From Halosimplex halobium (GTDB taxonomy: Archaea; Halobacteriota; Halobacteria; Halobacteriales; Haloarculaceae), in NCBI RefSeq assembly GCF_051414055.1, contig NZ_JBLKNX010000022.1, positions 22,368 through 86,367 of the forward strand: a stretch of 64,000 nucleotides of DNA. Direction: 5' to 3'. Below are positions 34,850 to 43,790 of this stretch, piece after piece (position 1 is the stretch's first letter; every line of letters begins with the position of its first letter). Made by a program: the position numbers and the translations under genes. The notes under the pieces were generated by a model. The model ran no database searches. It saw only the letters and a list, made by a program, of their open reading frames with translations, and was not told the DNA's origin.

Positions 34850-35014
34850 GTGACGCTCCCCCTCGTCGATACCGGGTTCGGCGCCCTGGTGCTCGCGCTG
34901 GTGGTCCCGACGGCGGTCGTCGCGTTCGGGACATACGTCGGCGTCCTGACGGCGCTACAGTCGTTTTTCGGTGAGTCGACCTGGCAGGACGTACGGGACG
35001 ACGACCCGGACTGA
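34850..35014 (+). CDS. Small single-helix membrane protein
   Basis: 54 residues from a GTG: VTLPLVDTGFGALVLALVVP begins a long hydrophobic helix (to about residue 37), followed by an acidic tail SFFGESTWQDVRDDDPD. The GTG overlaps the TGA of a 12-codon micro-ORF (34815-34853), and the pair follows the thioredoxin gene closely, so all may be one transcript. Too short for family assignment. Confidence 0.5.
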   Translation: MTLPLVDTGFGALVLALVVPTAVVAFGTYVGVLTALQSFFGESTWQDVRDDDPD

Positions 35015-35044
35015 CCGACGGGAGCCGCCGGCTCGTCCCGTCGG

Positions 35045-37594
35045 TCAGTACGTCTCTCTGAGGTGACGCACCGAGAGTTCGTCTTCGAGGTCGGCCTCGA
35101 CGAGCGCGTCGCGGCGTCCGTCGTAGGCGTCGAAGGTGAGCGTCCGCTCCTCGCCGGGCGCGAGGTGGACGTAGTTGTCCGAGAACGCGCCAGCCGTCGT
35201 TCCGGGGTCGAGTTCGACGAACAGCGCCGCGCCCTCGGCCGCGACCGTCACGTCCGCGCCGTCGACCTCGACGGTGAGGTCGGTCTCCGGCAGGTCCAGC
35301 CGCTTGTAGTCCTCGAAGAAGGCGGTGGCGGGGTACGAGTCCGGGACCGCTTCGCCGTCGCGGTCGCCCTCGAACGTCGCGCGGACCATCACTTCGGCCG
35401 GGTCGACGCCTCCGGGCAGGTCCTCGCGGGCGACGGTCGCCAGTTCGGTGCTCTCGTGGGCGTCGATGTCCACCGCGACCGTCTCCTCGTGGACGAGTTC
35501 CCCGTCGAAGGTGACGATTTCGAGGGCGACTTCGCCGGATAGCGGGTCGGTCTCGTCGCTGGTGACCCACAGGGTCTGGGCGGTCACGTCGCCCCAGTCG
35601 ATGTCCTCGGGGTCCTCGGCCTGGGCGTTGTCGACGCCGTCGCGGCCCTCGAAGGAAGGATGGAAGGAGAGGAGAACGGGCGCGAACTGCCGGCGGGCGG
35701 CGTACTGCTGGGCCTTCCACTTGCCGTCGTACTCGATAGAGGACCACGACGCGACGGGCCACAGGTCGTTGAGCTGCCAGTACAGCGCGCCCATCGCGGT
35801 CGGTTTCCGGCGGCGCCAGTGTTCGATGGCCGTCGACATCGCCTCGGCCTGCAGGAGTTGCGAGAGGTAGACGAAGTCGTCGAAGTCGAAGGGGATCCGG
35901 AAGTAGTCGGCCATCCGGCGGAGGATAGTCGTGTTGCCGCCGGGGTTGCGCTGGTGGTGTTCCATCATCGGCGAGGTGGGGTTGAAGTCCGCCTCGTCGA
36001 GGACGGTTCTGAGGGAATCGGTGGAGGGGAACGACTGGTAGCCGAACTCGGAGACGAACCGCGGCTCGGTGGTCAGGTAGTCCTCGAAGGGCTGGCCCTG
36101 GTGCCACACGTCCCAGTAGTGGATGTCGCCCTTCTCGAAGACGTACGGTTCGAGCTCGTCCGGGCCGCTGGACGGCGACCCCGGCCAGTACGTCCGCGAG
36201 GGATCCTCCTCGCGGCAGGCCGGTCCGACCGTCTCCTCGTAGAGGGCGGCGTAGTCGTCGAGGTGGTCTTCGTGGTGGTCGTGGTCGACGAACCAGTTCT
36301 GGGCGGCCTCCTCGTTTTCGTTGTTCGCGCACCACAGCGCGATGGAGGGGTGGTTCGCGAGCCTGCGGACCTGGTAGCGTACCTCCTCCTCGACGGTGTC
36401 GAGGAACTCGTCGTTCGCGGGGTGCAGCGAGCAGGAGAACATGAAATCCTGCCAGACGAGCAGGCCGTACTCGTCGCACAGATCGTAGAACTCGTCTTCC
36501 TCGTAGTAGCCGCCGCCCCACACTCTGAGCATGTTCATGTTGGCGTCGGCGGCGCTGCGGACTAGGTGTTCGTAGCGCTCCTCGGTCACGTCGCCGTAGA
36601 ACGGCGAGGTCGGGATGGTGTTGGCCCCCTTCGCGTAGACGGGTTCGCCGTTGACCTCGAAGTAGAAGGAGGTGCCCACCTCGTCCGGTTCGACGACGAC
36701 CTCGACCTCGCGGAAGCCCACACGAGCCGAGTGCGTGTGGTGGGTGCGACCCTCGCCGTCGCCGACCGACACGTCCAGATCGTACAGCGGCTGGTCACCG
36801 TAGCCGTTCGGCCACCACAGTTCGACCGAGTCCTCGTCGACCGGGACCGTCAACTCGACCTCCTGCTCACCGGCGTCCAGCTCGACGGACTCGGTGACCA
36901 CGGTGTCGGCCACCTCGACGGTCAGGTCGTAGGTGCCGGCGGTCGGCGCGTCGACCCCGGCGCGGACGGTCAGTTCGACGCCCTCGCCGTCGTGGTCCTG
37001 TTCGGTCTTGGTGTAGCGCACCCGGGGCTCGGAGTAGGCGACCAGCGAGATGTCGCGGTAGATACCCATCGTCGGGAGACACGGGCCCCAGTCCCACCCG
37101 TAGTGACACTGGGCCTTCCGGACGAACGGGCGGCCGGGCTGGTCGACGGGGTAGCGGATACAGGGCACCTCGTAGGGGTACTCGGCGGCTCGCTCCTGGC
37201 CGTACTCGACGGGCGAGCGGAAGGCCACGGTGATCTCGTTCTCGCCGGGTTCGAGTGCATCGCTCACGTCGAACTCGTGGCCGACGTGCATGTTGACGGA
37301 CTCGCCGACGACCTGGCCGTTGACCGACACGGTGGCGACGGTGTCGAGGCCGTCGCACTGCAGGAGTACCCGGTCGTGGTCGAGCAGTCGCTCGTCGACC
37401 GAGAACGTGCGGCGGTAGGTCCAGTCGGACTCCCCGACCCACTGCACGTCGAGTTCGTTGTCCTCGACGAACGGGTCGGGGATCGCGTCGAGGTTCAGGA
37501 GATCGGTGTAGACGCCGCCCGGCACCGACCCCGTCCGCCACTCGCCGCCCTCGCGGCGAAACTGCCACTCGCCCGCGAGTGAACGTTTTCGCAT
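35045..37594 (-). CDS. GH2 beta-mannosidase
   Basis: 849 residues with the GH2 layout of beta-mannosidases: sugar-binding N-terminal domain (MRKRSLAGEWQFRREGGEW..., CHYGWDWGPCLPTMGIYRDI), immunoglobulin-like domain, then a TIM barrel. The acid/base Glu is in LWCANNENEEA near 424 (the NNENE form distinguishes beta-mannosidase from beta-galactosidase NE motifs); the nucleophile Glu is in FVSEFGYQSFPS near 514. RVWGGGYYEEDEFYDLCDEYGLLVWQDFMF is a further hallmark. No signal peptide, so it acts on imported beta-mannosides. Isolated from any transporter. GGTTTTACT near 37621 predicts a leaderless ATG. Confidence 0.92.
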   Translation of the reverse strand: MRKRSLAGEWQFRREGGEWRTGSVPGGVYTDLLNLDAIPDPFVEDNELDVQWVGESDWTYRRTFSVDERLLDHDRVLLQCDGLDTVATVSVNGQVVGESVNMHVGHEFDVSDALEPGENEITVAFRSPVEYGQERAAEYPYEVPCIRYPVDQPGRPFVRKAQCHYGWDWGPCLPTMGIYRDISLVAYSEPRVRYTKTEQDHDGEGVELTVRAGVDAPTAGTYDLTVEVADTVVTESVELDAGEQEVELTVPVDEDSVELWWPNGYGDQPLYDLDVSVGDGEGRTHHTHSARVGFREVEVVVEPDEVGTSFYFEVNGEPVYAKGANTIPTSPFYGDVTEERYEHLVRSAADANMNMLRVWGGGYYEEDEFYDLCDEYGLLVWQDFMFSCSLHPANDEFLDTVEEEVRYQVRRLANHPSIALWCANNENEEAAQNWFVDHDHHEDHLDDYAALYEETVGPACREEDPSRTYWPGSPSSGPDELEPYVFEKGDIHYWDVWHQGQPFEDYLTTEPRFVSEFGYQSFPSTDSLRTVLDEADFNPTSPMMEHHQRNPGGNTTILRRMADYFRIPFDFDDFVYLSQLLQAEAMSTAIEHWRRRKPTAMGALYWQLNDLWPVASWSSIEYDGKWKAQQYAARRQFAPVLLSFHPSFEGRDGVDNAQAEDPEDIDWGDVTAQTLWVTSDETDPLSGEVALEIVTFDGELVHEETVAVDIDAHESTELATVAREDLPGGVDPAEVMVRATFEGDRDGEAVPDSYPATAFFEDYKRLDLPETDLTVEVDGADVTVAAEGAALFVELDPGTTAGAFSDNYVHLAPGEERTLTFDAYDGRRDALVEADLEDELSVRHLRETY

Positions 37595-37624
37595 AGTCGC
37601 GGTGGTCTCCGCCGGCAGTAAAAC

Positions 37625-40402
37625 CTACCGTCCCCGGAACGTCGGTCCGCCGACTCCCCCTGCCGGAGCCGACGGGGGATCGGTCTTCGCGCTCGTGGCG
37701 GAGGCGTTCCCGGCGGTCCCGTTCCCAGCCGTTCCGTTGCCCGTCCCATCGGCGATCGCGTCGACCCGGTTGCGGTACTCCGCGGGCGTGACGACGCTGA
37801 GGGTCGTCCGCATCCGCGAGTGGCCGACGCCGCAGAACTCCGCGCAGTAGAGGCGGTACTCCCCGGTGTCAAGCAGGCGCGTGCGGATCTGGTTCCACTG
37901 GCCGGGGAAGGCGTCCTGCTTGAGCCCCAGGGCGGGAATGTGGACGGAGTGCAACACGTCCTCGGCGGTCACCTCGAAGTACACCGGCCGGTCGGTCGGC
38001 GCGTAGATCACGTCGGCGTCCGCGACCGAGGCGTTCGCCGCCGGGTAGCGGACGCCGTAGTTGAACTGTTCGGCAACGATCTCGATCTCGACGGCGTCGG
38101 CGGGCCGCTCGCGCTCGGGTTCCGGCGTCGCGGCGACGAACGGCGAGCCCAGCACCTGGTAGGAGACGACGGCGACGAACAGGAGCACGAACGCGGTCGC
38201 GACCGTCCAGCCGATCTCCAGGGGCTTGTTCTCGGGCGTCCGGAGCGCGACGCCGCCGCGGAACCGGTAGACGGCGTAGACCAGGACGCTCTCGACGAAC
38301 AGGGCGAGCGGGACGGCCACCAGCAGGAGCCGGCGGTTGAGCGTCCGGATCAGCGCCTCGGTCGTCGAGTCGAAGCCGTTCAGCGGGAGCAGCAGCCGCC
38401 CGGCGACGACGAGGACGGCGATGGCGACCGTCGCCGCGGCGACCAGCCGGAGCGGTCCCCGGCCGCCGATCTGCTCGTCGCGGGTCGAACGGTCGAGGGC
38501 GCTCGCTCGGCCCGGTTCGGCCGGCGCGTCGTCGGTCGGCGCGCCGCCGTCGGTGCCCGTTTCGCTCTCGTCGCTCGCGCCGTTCTCTGGTGCAGGATCT
38601 TCGATCGCGGGGGCTCGCTGTGTCGGTCGGCCCGAGGGGTGGTGCCACTCGCGGGCGCGCTGGTCGGTCTCGGCGAGGTCCCAGGCGTCGTCGTCGGTGA
38701 CCGGCGGGCCGACGCGGTAGGACTGCACCATGTTGAACAGCCAGAGGGCGGCGGCGAGGCCGACCAGATACGCGCCGGCCGAGGAGACCTGGTTGAGGAA
38801 GGCGAAGGCTTCGGGGTAGGTGGCGTAGCGCCGGGGGAGCCCCTCCATCCCGGTGACGAGCATCGGAAGGAAGGTCAACGCGGAGCCGACGGTCAGCAGG
38901 ACGGCCTGGGCGACGGCGACGGGGCGGTTGTACCACCGGCCCGTGATGAGCGGGAACCAGTAGTAACAGGCCGCGAACATGCTGAAGGGGATGACCCCCA
39001 TGACGATGAGGTGGAAGTGGCCGACGACGTAGTAGGTGTCGTGGACGACCAGGTCCACCGGGATGGAGGCGAGGAAGACGCCGGTGATGCCGCCGACGAC
39101 GAACAGCGCGAGGCCGCCGAGGCAGAACAGCATCGGCGCAGTGAGCCGGATCCGGCCGTTCCACAGCGTCGCGATCCAGTTGAACGTCTTCACGGCGCTG
39201 GGGACGGCGATGGCGATGGAGACGAACATGAAACTCGCACGGACCCGCGGGTCGATACCCGTCGAGAACATGTGGTGGGCCCAGACGCCGAAGCTCAGGA
39301 CGCCGATCGCGAGCGTCGAGTAGACGACGAAGCGGAAGCCGAACAGCTCGCGGCCGGCGAACTTCGGGAGGATGTAGCTGACGAGGCCGAACGCGGGGAG
39401 GACGAGGATGTACACCTCGGGATGACCGAAGAACCAGAACAGGTGCTGCCAGAGGATGGGGCCGCCGCCGTCGACGGTGAAGAAGGTCGTCCCGACAGTC
39501 CGGTCGAGCAGCAGCATGACCATCGCGCTGCCCAGCAGGGGGAACGCGAACAGGATGATCCCCGACTGGGTGAGGATGTTCCACGAGAAGAGATCGAGGT
39601 CGGCCCACGAGACTTCCGGGCCGCGCTCGGTGACGATGGTCGCGATGAAGTTGATCGCCCCCATCGTGGTCGCGACGCCGCTGAGGTGCAGACCGAGCAA
39701 CAGGAGGTTGATCTGCTGGTTGGGGCTCTGGATCGACAGCGGCGTGTACATCGTCCAGCCGACCCCCGGCGGCTCCAGCAACAGGAGCGGGTCGACGACG
39801 GCGCCCGCGCCGCCGAACCGGGCCAGGAGGCCCGGCGGGACGAGCCCGAGCGCGCCTTCGAGGGTCTTGCCGACGAGTTCGGTGACGATCCCGGCGCGGG
39901 CGATCAGCAACGCGGGGGGCAACAGCCAGAAGGCGAGGGCGTTGATCCGCGGGAACGCCATGTCGTCGGCGCCGATCAGCAGCGGGATGACGTAGTTGGC
40001 GATGCCGGCGAACACCGGCGCGGCGAAGAAAAACAGCATCGTGATGCCGTGGGTGGTGAAGAGGGCGTTGTACGTCTCGGCGTTCCAGACGGAGACGGTC
40101 GGCGTCAGTAGCTCCGTCCGCATCATCATCGCGTCCATCCCGCCCCAGAGGCCGGCGATCGTTCCGAAGGCGAGGTAGAGCAGGCCCACGTCGCGGTGGT
40201 CGACGGTCGTCAGCCAGCGCCGCGGGCCGAGCGGCTTCGCCCGCACCGTCCCACCGCCGTCGGCGCGGGCTGGGGTCGAGCCGTCGTCGGTCCCGTCGGG
40301 TCGCCGCTGCTGGCGGTCCGCGAAGGGCCTCGTTCGGTACCACACGACCGCCGCGGGGGCGCAGCACCCGACGACGACCAGGGCGGCGATGAGTCCCGAC
40401 AT
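37625..40402 (-). CDS. Cytochrome oxidase subunit I-II fusion
   Basis: 925 residues from ATG 40402. Residues about 10-620 are subunit I: LTTVDHRDVGLLYLAFG, GHPEVYILVLPAFG near 326 (CuB His, cross-linked Tyr), GVWAHHMFSTG, VVGHFHLIVMG. After an acidic linker (about 630-690) comes a subunit II: two membrane helices, then a cupredoxin with the CuA site YCAEFCGVGHSRM near 854 (Cys-x3-Cys, His, Met), plus the upstream His in EDVLHSVHIPALG. The CuA site implies that it takes electrons from a soluble or anchored donor such as a halocyanin. Subunits I and II in one chain are unusual. The C-terminus is Asn/Gly/Thr-rich. The small DUF6789-like membrane gene upstream is probably its partner. Confidence 0.9.
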   Translation of the reverse strand: MSGLIAALVVVGCCAPAAVVWYRTRPFADRQQRRPDGTDDGSTPARADGGGTVRAKPLGPRRWLTTVDHRDVGLLYLAFGTIAGLWGGMDAMMMRTELLTPTVSVWNAETYNALFTTHGITMLFFFAAPVFAGIANYVIPLLIGADDMAFPRINALAFWLLPPALLIARAGIVTELVGKTLEGALGLVPPGLLARFGGAGAVVDPLLLLEPPGVGWTMYTPLSIQSPNQQINLLLLGLHLSGVATTMGAINFIATIVTERGPEVSWADLDLFSWNILTQSGIILFAFPLLGSAMVMLLLDRTVGTTFFTVDGGGPILWQHLFWFFGHPEVYILVLPAFGLVSYILPKFAGRELFGFRFVVYSTLAIGVLSFGVWAHHMFSTGIDPRVRASFMFVSIAIAVPSAVKTFNWIATLWNGRIRLTAPMLFCLGGLALFVVGGITGVFLASIPVDLVVHDTYYVVGHFHLIVMGVIPFSMFAACYYWFPLITGRWYNRPVAVAQAVLLTVGSALTFLPMLVTGMEGLPRRYATYPEAFAFLNQVSSAGAYLVGLAAALWLFNMVQSYRVGPPVTDDDAWDLAETDQRAREWHHPSGRPTQRAPAIEDPAPENGASDESETGTDGGAPTDDAPAEPGRASALDRSTRDEQIGGRGPLRLVAAATVAIAVLVVAGRLLLPLNGFDSTTEALIRTLNRRLLLVAVPLALFVESVLVYAVYRFRGGVALRTPENKPLEIGWTVATAFVLLFVAVVSYQVLGSPFVAATPEPERERPADAVEIEIVAEQFNYGVRYPAANASVADADVIYAPTDRPVYFEVTAEDVLHSVHIPALGLKQDAFPGQWNQIRTRLLDTGEYRLYCAEFCGVGHSRMRTTLSVVTPAEYRNRVDAIADGTGNGTAGNGTAGNASATSAKTDPPSAPAGGVGGPTFRGR

Positions 40403-40473
40403 CGGGCGAGGTTGCCGGGTGTTGCGACAGATACGGGAAAAGTATACGTCGGGCACCGGCCGGTCGGACGCGC

Positions 40474-40590
40474 TTACTCGCCGACGGGAGCGGTGTGGCC
40501 GCGACTTACTCGCCGGCCGGTGTAACCGCGACTTACTCGGCGGCCGATGTCTTCCCGACTTACTCGGCGGCCGGTGCGGCCGGACCCGAC
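40474..40590. repeat. 27-bp tandem repeats overlapping the 3' end of the DUF6789-like gene
   Basis: The motif TTACTCGGCGGCC (stop codon plus last codons on the minus strand) recurs at 40560, 40533, 40506 and, diverged, 40474, spaced 27, 27 and 32 bp. The first belongs to the gene; the others lie just downstream of it. 27 bp is nine codons, and each of the two exact-period copies keeps an in-frame TAA. The array therefore looks like tandem duplication of the gene's own 3' end. Confidence 0.8.
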
Positions 40591-41006
40591 GCGTGTTCGT
40601 CGGCGAGGCTCGCGTACACCGCGCCGAGGACGAACCCGTAGACGAGGTGTGCGATGAGGGTGAACGCGACGAAGAGGACGACGAGCGCGCCCTCGACGTC
40701 GCCGCGGCCGACGATGGCAAAGGCGACCCACAGCGGGAGCGCGAACAGCATGCCCGCGACCGCGGGATCGAGGTCGAGCGGGACGTAGGGTTTCAGGCTC
40801 ACGAACAGCAGCGGCCAGGCGACGGTGCCGACCAGCGCGTAGACGACGAAGCCGACGAAGAGGCTCTCGGGCATCCGGACGAACCGGGCGATGGTCTCGA
40901 AGATCCCGATGGCGTAGCGGGTCTGGACCTCGAAGATCGCCAGCGCCGCCGACATGACCATCGTGCCGACCCCGCCGGCGACGACCGCGCTGAGTGGCCG
41001 GTTCAT
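40560..41006 (-). CDS. Small membrane protein linked to cytochrome oxidase (DUF6789-like)
   Basis: 148 residues with four membrane helices (about 5-27, 45-70, 82-100, 105-130) and a short Ala/Pro/Glu tail. I associate this architecture with the DUF6789 family that accompanies haloarchaeal heme-copper oxidases. It lies directly upstream of the I-II fusion on the same strand, 158 bp away. ACTTTTGG (minus strand, near 41035) predicts a leaderless ATG at 41006. The tail is where the repeat array begins. Confidence 0.7.
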   Translation of the reverse strand: MNRPLSAVVAGGVGTMVMSAALAIFEVQTRYAIGIFETIARFVRMPESLFVGFVVYALVGTVAWPLLFVSLKPYVPLDLDPAVAGMLFALPLWVAFAIVGRGDVEGALVVLFVAFTLIAHLVYGFVLGAVYASLADEHASGPAAPAAE

Positions 41007-41173
41007 TCGTCGGCGGTTCGCGGATCCGCCCCAAAAGTATGCCCCGGATACCGCCGCTGGCTCGGGCCGGGCGGGACCCGCGGCCGACCGTCGGTGCTGG
41101 GGCCCGATCGGGGGTCGACCCGCCCGGGAAGGCGGATACCTTTTGCCGCTCGCCGCCCGAGTCGTCGGTATAG

Positions 41174-41989
41174 ATGGCTCTGACGAAGCGGATCATCCCC
41201 TGTATCGATGTGGACCTGGACGACGAGGGGTCGGCCGCGGTCTACACCGGGGTGAACTTCGAGGACCTGGCCTACACGGGCGACCCCGTCGAGATGGCCA
41301 AGAAGTACAACGAGGCCGGCGCCGACGAGTTCGTCTTCCTCGACATCACGGCCAGCGCCGAGGGCCGCGAGACGATGCTCGACACGGTCTCGCAGGTCGC
41401 CGACGAGGTGTTCATCCCGCTCACCGTCGGCGGCGGGATCCGCACCCGCGAGGACGTGAAGGAGACGCTCCGGGCGGGCGCGGACAAGGTGTCGATCAAC
41501 ACCGGCGCGCTGGAGCGGCCGGAGCTCATCACCGAGGGCGCCCGCGCCTTCGGCAACCAGTGCATCGTCATCAGCGTCGACGCGAGGCGGCGCTTCGACG
41601 AGGAGGGCGAGCACTACGTCGAGGTCGACGGCGAGTCCTGCTGGTTCGAGTGCACGGTCAAGGGCGGCCGTGAGGGGACGGGCGTCGACGTGGTGTCGTG
41701 GGCCGAGGAAGCGGAGGAGCGCGGGGCGGGCGAGCTGTTCGTCAACTCCATCGACGCCGACGGGACGAAGGACGGCTACGACATCCCGCTGACGAAGGCG
41801 GTCTGCGACGCCGTCTCGACGCCCGTCATCGCCTCGTCGGGCTGTGGCGGCCCGGAGGACGCCCACGAGGTGTTCACCGAGGCCGGCGCGGACGCGGCGC
41901 TGGCGGCGTCGATCTTTCACTTCGACGAGTACTCCATCGACGAGGTGAAGCGGTACCTGGACGACCGCGACGTGCCCGTCAGGCTGTAA
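41174..41989 (+). CDS. hisF: Imidazole glycerol phosphate synthase subunit HisF
   Basis: 271 residues, a (beta-alpha)8 cyclase. Catalytic Asp12 in IIPCIDVD and Asp136 in IVISVDARRRF; phosphate loops VGGGIRTREDV and SSGCGGPEDAHEVF. It turns PRFAR plus ammonia (from HisH) into IGP and AICAR in histidine synthesis. The haloarchaeal version has a slightly longer loop (RRRFDEEGEHYVEVDGE). CTTTTG near 41140 predicts a leaderless transcript. hisH is not adjacent; the next gene starts 1 bp after the stop, so they are co-transcribed. Confidence 0.95.
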   Translation: MALTKRIIPCIDVDLDDEGSAAVYTGVNFEDLAYTGDPVEMAKKYNEAGADEFVFLDITASAEGRETMLDTVSQVADEVFIPLTVGGGIRTREDVKETLRAGADKVSINTGALERPELITEGARAFGNQCIVISVDARRRFDEEGEHYVEVDGESCWFECTVKGGREGTGVDVVSWAEEAEERGAGELFVNSIDADGTKDGYDIPLTKAVCDAVSTPVIASSGCGGPEDAHEVFTEAGADAALAASIFHFDEYSIDEVKRYLDDRDVPVRL

Positions 41990-41990
41990 G

Positions 41991-42893
41991 ATGAGCGGCG
42001 GCGACAGTCCGGGCGGTGGCGACGCCGCGAGCGGGACCGGAACCTCGGACGGCACCGACGCGGGCGGCTCGGCGAAGTGGCGCTGCGCGTGGTGCGACAA
42101 ACCCCACGAGCGCAACGACCCGCCCTGTGACAACTGCGGTCACCACAAGTTCGAGAAGGCCGTCGTCCCGGTCGCGCCCGACGACCCCGACCACGAGCGC
42201 GAGCCGGTGTGGGTCTGTCCGGAGTGCGGTCGGGTCCACCAGAAGAACTCGCCGCCCTGCAGTCGCTGTGGCAACGCCAGCCTGGAGCGGACGGTCCCGG
42301 ACGAGGCCGACTACGCCGAGGAACTGGGCGGGACCTCCTACCTCGACCTGCTGAACGCCCGCTATCTGGTCGGGCTGGCGTTCGCGCTGGTGGCCGGGGC
42401 CGTCCTGGTACTCGCGCTGCTGGGCGTCGTCACGCTCCCGGGGATGGACAGCGTCCCCGGCAGTGCCAGCGAGTACCGCGGCGTCGACCTCGGCGAGACG
42501 GAGACGGCGTTCGTCGCCGAGCTGAACGACCGCCGGGCCGACGCGGGACTCGCCGAGTACGAGTGGAACGGGAACGTGGCCGACGCGGCCCGGCTGTACA
42601 ACCAGGGCCGGGTCAGCGAGACGGCCGGGACCGGATCGATACCGAGCGGCGAGCGCCTGGGACGGGCGCTCGACGGCGCCTGCGGCGACGGCGTCGAGCG
42701 GATCACCCCGTTCTCGCGGTCGTTCGAGGAGGGCGACCCCGCCGTCGACTCGCCCGAGGCGCTGGCCGCCGCGCTGGTCGACGGCTACGTCGACGAGGCC
42801 GGCGGGCTCTCCGACGGCGGGGCCGAACTGGTCGGGGTCGACGCCCACGCCGGTCCCGAGGGCGACGTGTCCGCGACGGTGTTCGTCTGCTGA
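41991..42893 (+). CDS. Double zinc-ribbon membrane protein with CAP/SCP-like C-terminal domain
   Basis: 300 residues. Two zinc ribbons near the N-terminus (RCAWCDKPHERNDPPCDNCGHHKF and WVCPECGRVHQKNSPPCSRCGN, each CxxC...CxxC), one membrane helix (about 123-145), then an extracytoplasmic domain of about 150 residues with CAP/SCP features (FVAELNDRRADAGLAEYEWNGNVADAARLYNQGRVSE). The CAP-like histidine and glutamate set is incomplete, so it may be a divergent, non-enzymatic member. It starts 1 bp after hisF. The topology (zinc ribbons inside, CAP outside) suggests a sensor or a surface factor; both inferred. Confidence 0.75.
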   Translation: MSGGDSPGGGDAASGTGTSDGTDAGGSAKWRCAWCDKPHERNDPPCDNCGHHKFEKAVVPVAPDDPDHEREPVWVCPECGRVHQKNSPPCSRCGNASLERTVPDEADYAEELGGTSYLDLLNARYLVGLAFALVAGAVLVLALLGVVTLPGMDSVPGSASEYRGVDLGETETAFVAELNDRRADAGLAEYEWNGNVADAARLYNQGRVSETAGTGSIPSGERLGRALDGACGDGVERITPFSRSFEEGDPAVDSPEALAAALVDGYVDEAGGLSDGGAELVGVDAHAGPEGDVSATVFVC

Positions 42894-42932
42894 CGCGCGG
42901 TCGACGGACAGCCGTCGGGTCGGCGGGCGAGG

Positions 42933-43127
42933 TTACCGGAGTCGGCGGGCGATCCGGAGCGCGACCGACGTGAGCGTGCCGAGCGCGGGGACCTTCGAGG
43001 ACAGTGCCGCCGCGGCGACCAGCAGCGCGCCGCTCTTCGGGTGGCCGCGGGCGAACGCCAGCGCGGCGTCGACGAGCGTCGAGACGATACCGATCTTCTT
43101 CAGCGGACCCGCATTGCGAGTTACCAT
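42933..43127 (-). CDS. Small hydrophobic basic protein of unknown function
   Basis: 64 residues, unusually basic for this genome, with a central hydrophobic stretch (SGALLVAAAALSSKVPALGTLTSVAL) and basic ends (MVTRNAGPLKKIG..., RIARRLR). Probably membrane-associated. Convergent with the zinc-ribbon gene. No family recognised. Confidence 0.5.
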   Translation of the reverse strand: MVTRNAGPLKKIGIVSTLVDAALAFARGHPKSGALLVAAAALSSKVPALGTLTSVALRIARRLR

Positions 43128-43188
43128 TGCTACCGTCTAGTGGGGACTGTCGCGGAAGTACCGCGTCCCTGCACTCGCAGGTGGCGGC

Positions 43189-43248
43189 GCACGGACGGCA
43201 AGTGCGCGGACGGCAAGTGCACGGACGGCGAGTGGGCGGACGGCGAGT
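43189..43248. repeat. 15-bp tandem repeat, four copies
   Basis: Units of 15 bp (43189, 43204, 43219, 43234), each G(C/G)(A/G)CGGACGGC(A/G)AGT. Non-coding, just upstream of the small hydrophobic gene and downstream of the HTH-type gene. Confidence 0.85.
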
Positions 43249-43301
43249 CAGTTCGGAGCCGCCGCTCGGCGGGTAGAAAACGGGAGTGACGGGGAGCGCG
43301 T

Positions 43302-43790
43302 TCAGTCGGAGAGGATCGATACGTCGGGCGACTGTTCGACCGCGGTCGGTTCGCCGCGTTCGAGGCGGTCGAGCCGGTCCATGATGGTGTGGACCTCGTC
43401 GCCCTCGCTGCAGGGAGCGACGTGGCGCAGTTCCTCGCCCTCGTACTCGGCGAGGCCCATCACCGGGAGGACGATGGCCGAGTACGGTTCGTCGGTCGCG
43501 TCGTTGGCCACGTCGTGTTTCTGGTAGAACGACTCCAGCGAGACGTTGTTCGACAGCGCCCACTGCTTGAACTCCGCGACGCGGTTGAGGATGTACTCGC
43601 CCTCCTCGGTGCGGGCGCCCGAGGAGTCGCGGGCGATCTGCTTGCCCCAGACGATGACCGAGAAGTCCTCGATCTCGTCCTCGGCGTCGAGCCGTTCGAG
43701 GCGGTCGATGACCGCCTCCTGTCGGTTGTGCGCGCCGTCCGGCAGCAGCGACCGGACGTAGAGTTCGATCCGCGGCTGTGTCCCCGTCAT
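43302..43790 (-). CDS. Conserved haloarchaeal protein annotated in relatives as HTH-domain protein
   Basis: 162 residues: TQPRIELYVRSLLPDGAHNRQEAVIDRLERL opens a conserved alpha-beta domain, followed by FSVIVWGKQIARDSS, EFKQWALSNNVSLESFYQKHDV and VLPVMGLAEYEGEELRHVAPCSEGDEVHT. Haloarchaea carry many paralogues that databases call HTH domain proteins; I do not see a clear helix-turn-helix in this one. TATA-like GTTTTTTCATC (minus strand, near 43820) gives a leaderless start. Function unknown. Confidence 0.65.
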   Translation of the reverse strand: MTGTQPRIELYVRSLLPDGAHNRQEAVIDRLERLDAEDEIEDFSVIVWGKQIARDSSGARTEEGEYILNRVAEFKQWALSNNVSLESFYQKHDVANDATDEPYSAIVLPVMGLAEYEGEELRHVAPCSEGDEVHTIMDRLDRLERGEPTAVEQSPDVSILSD

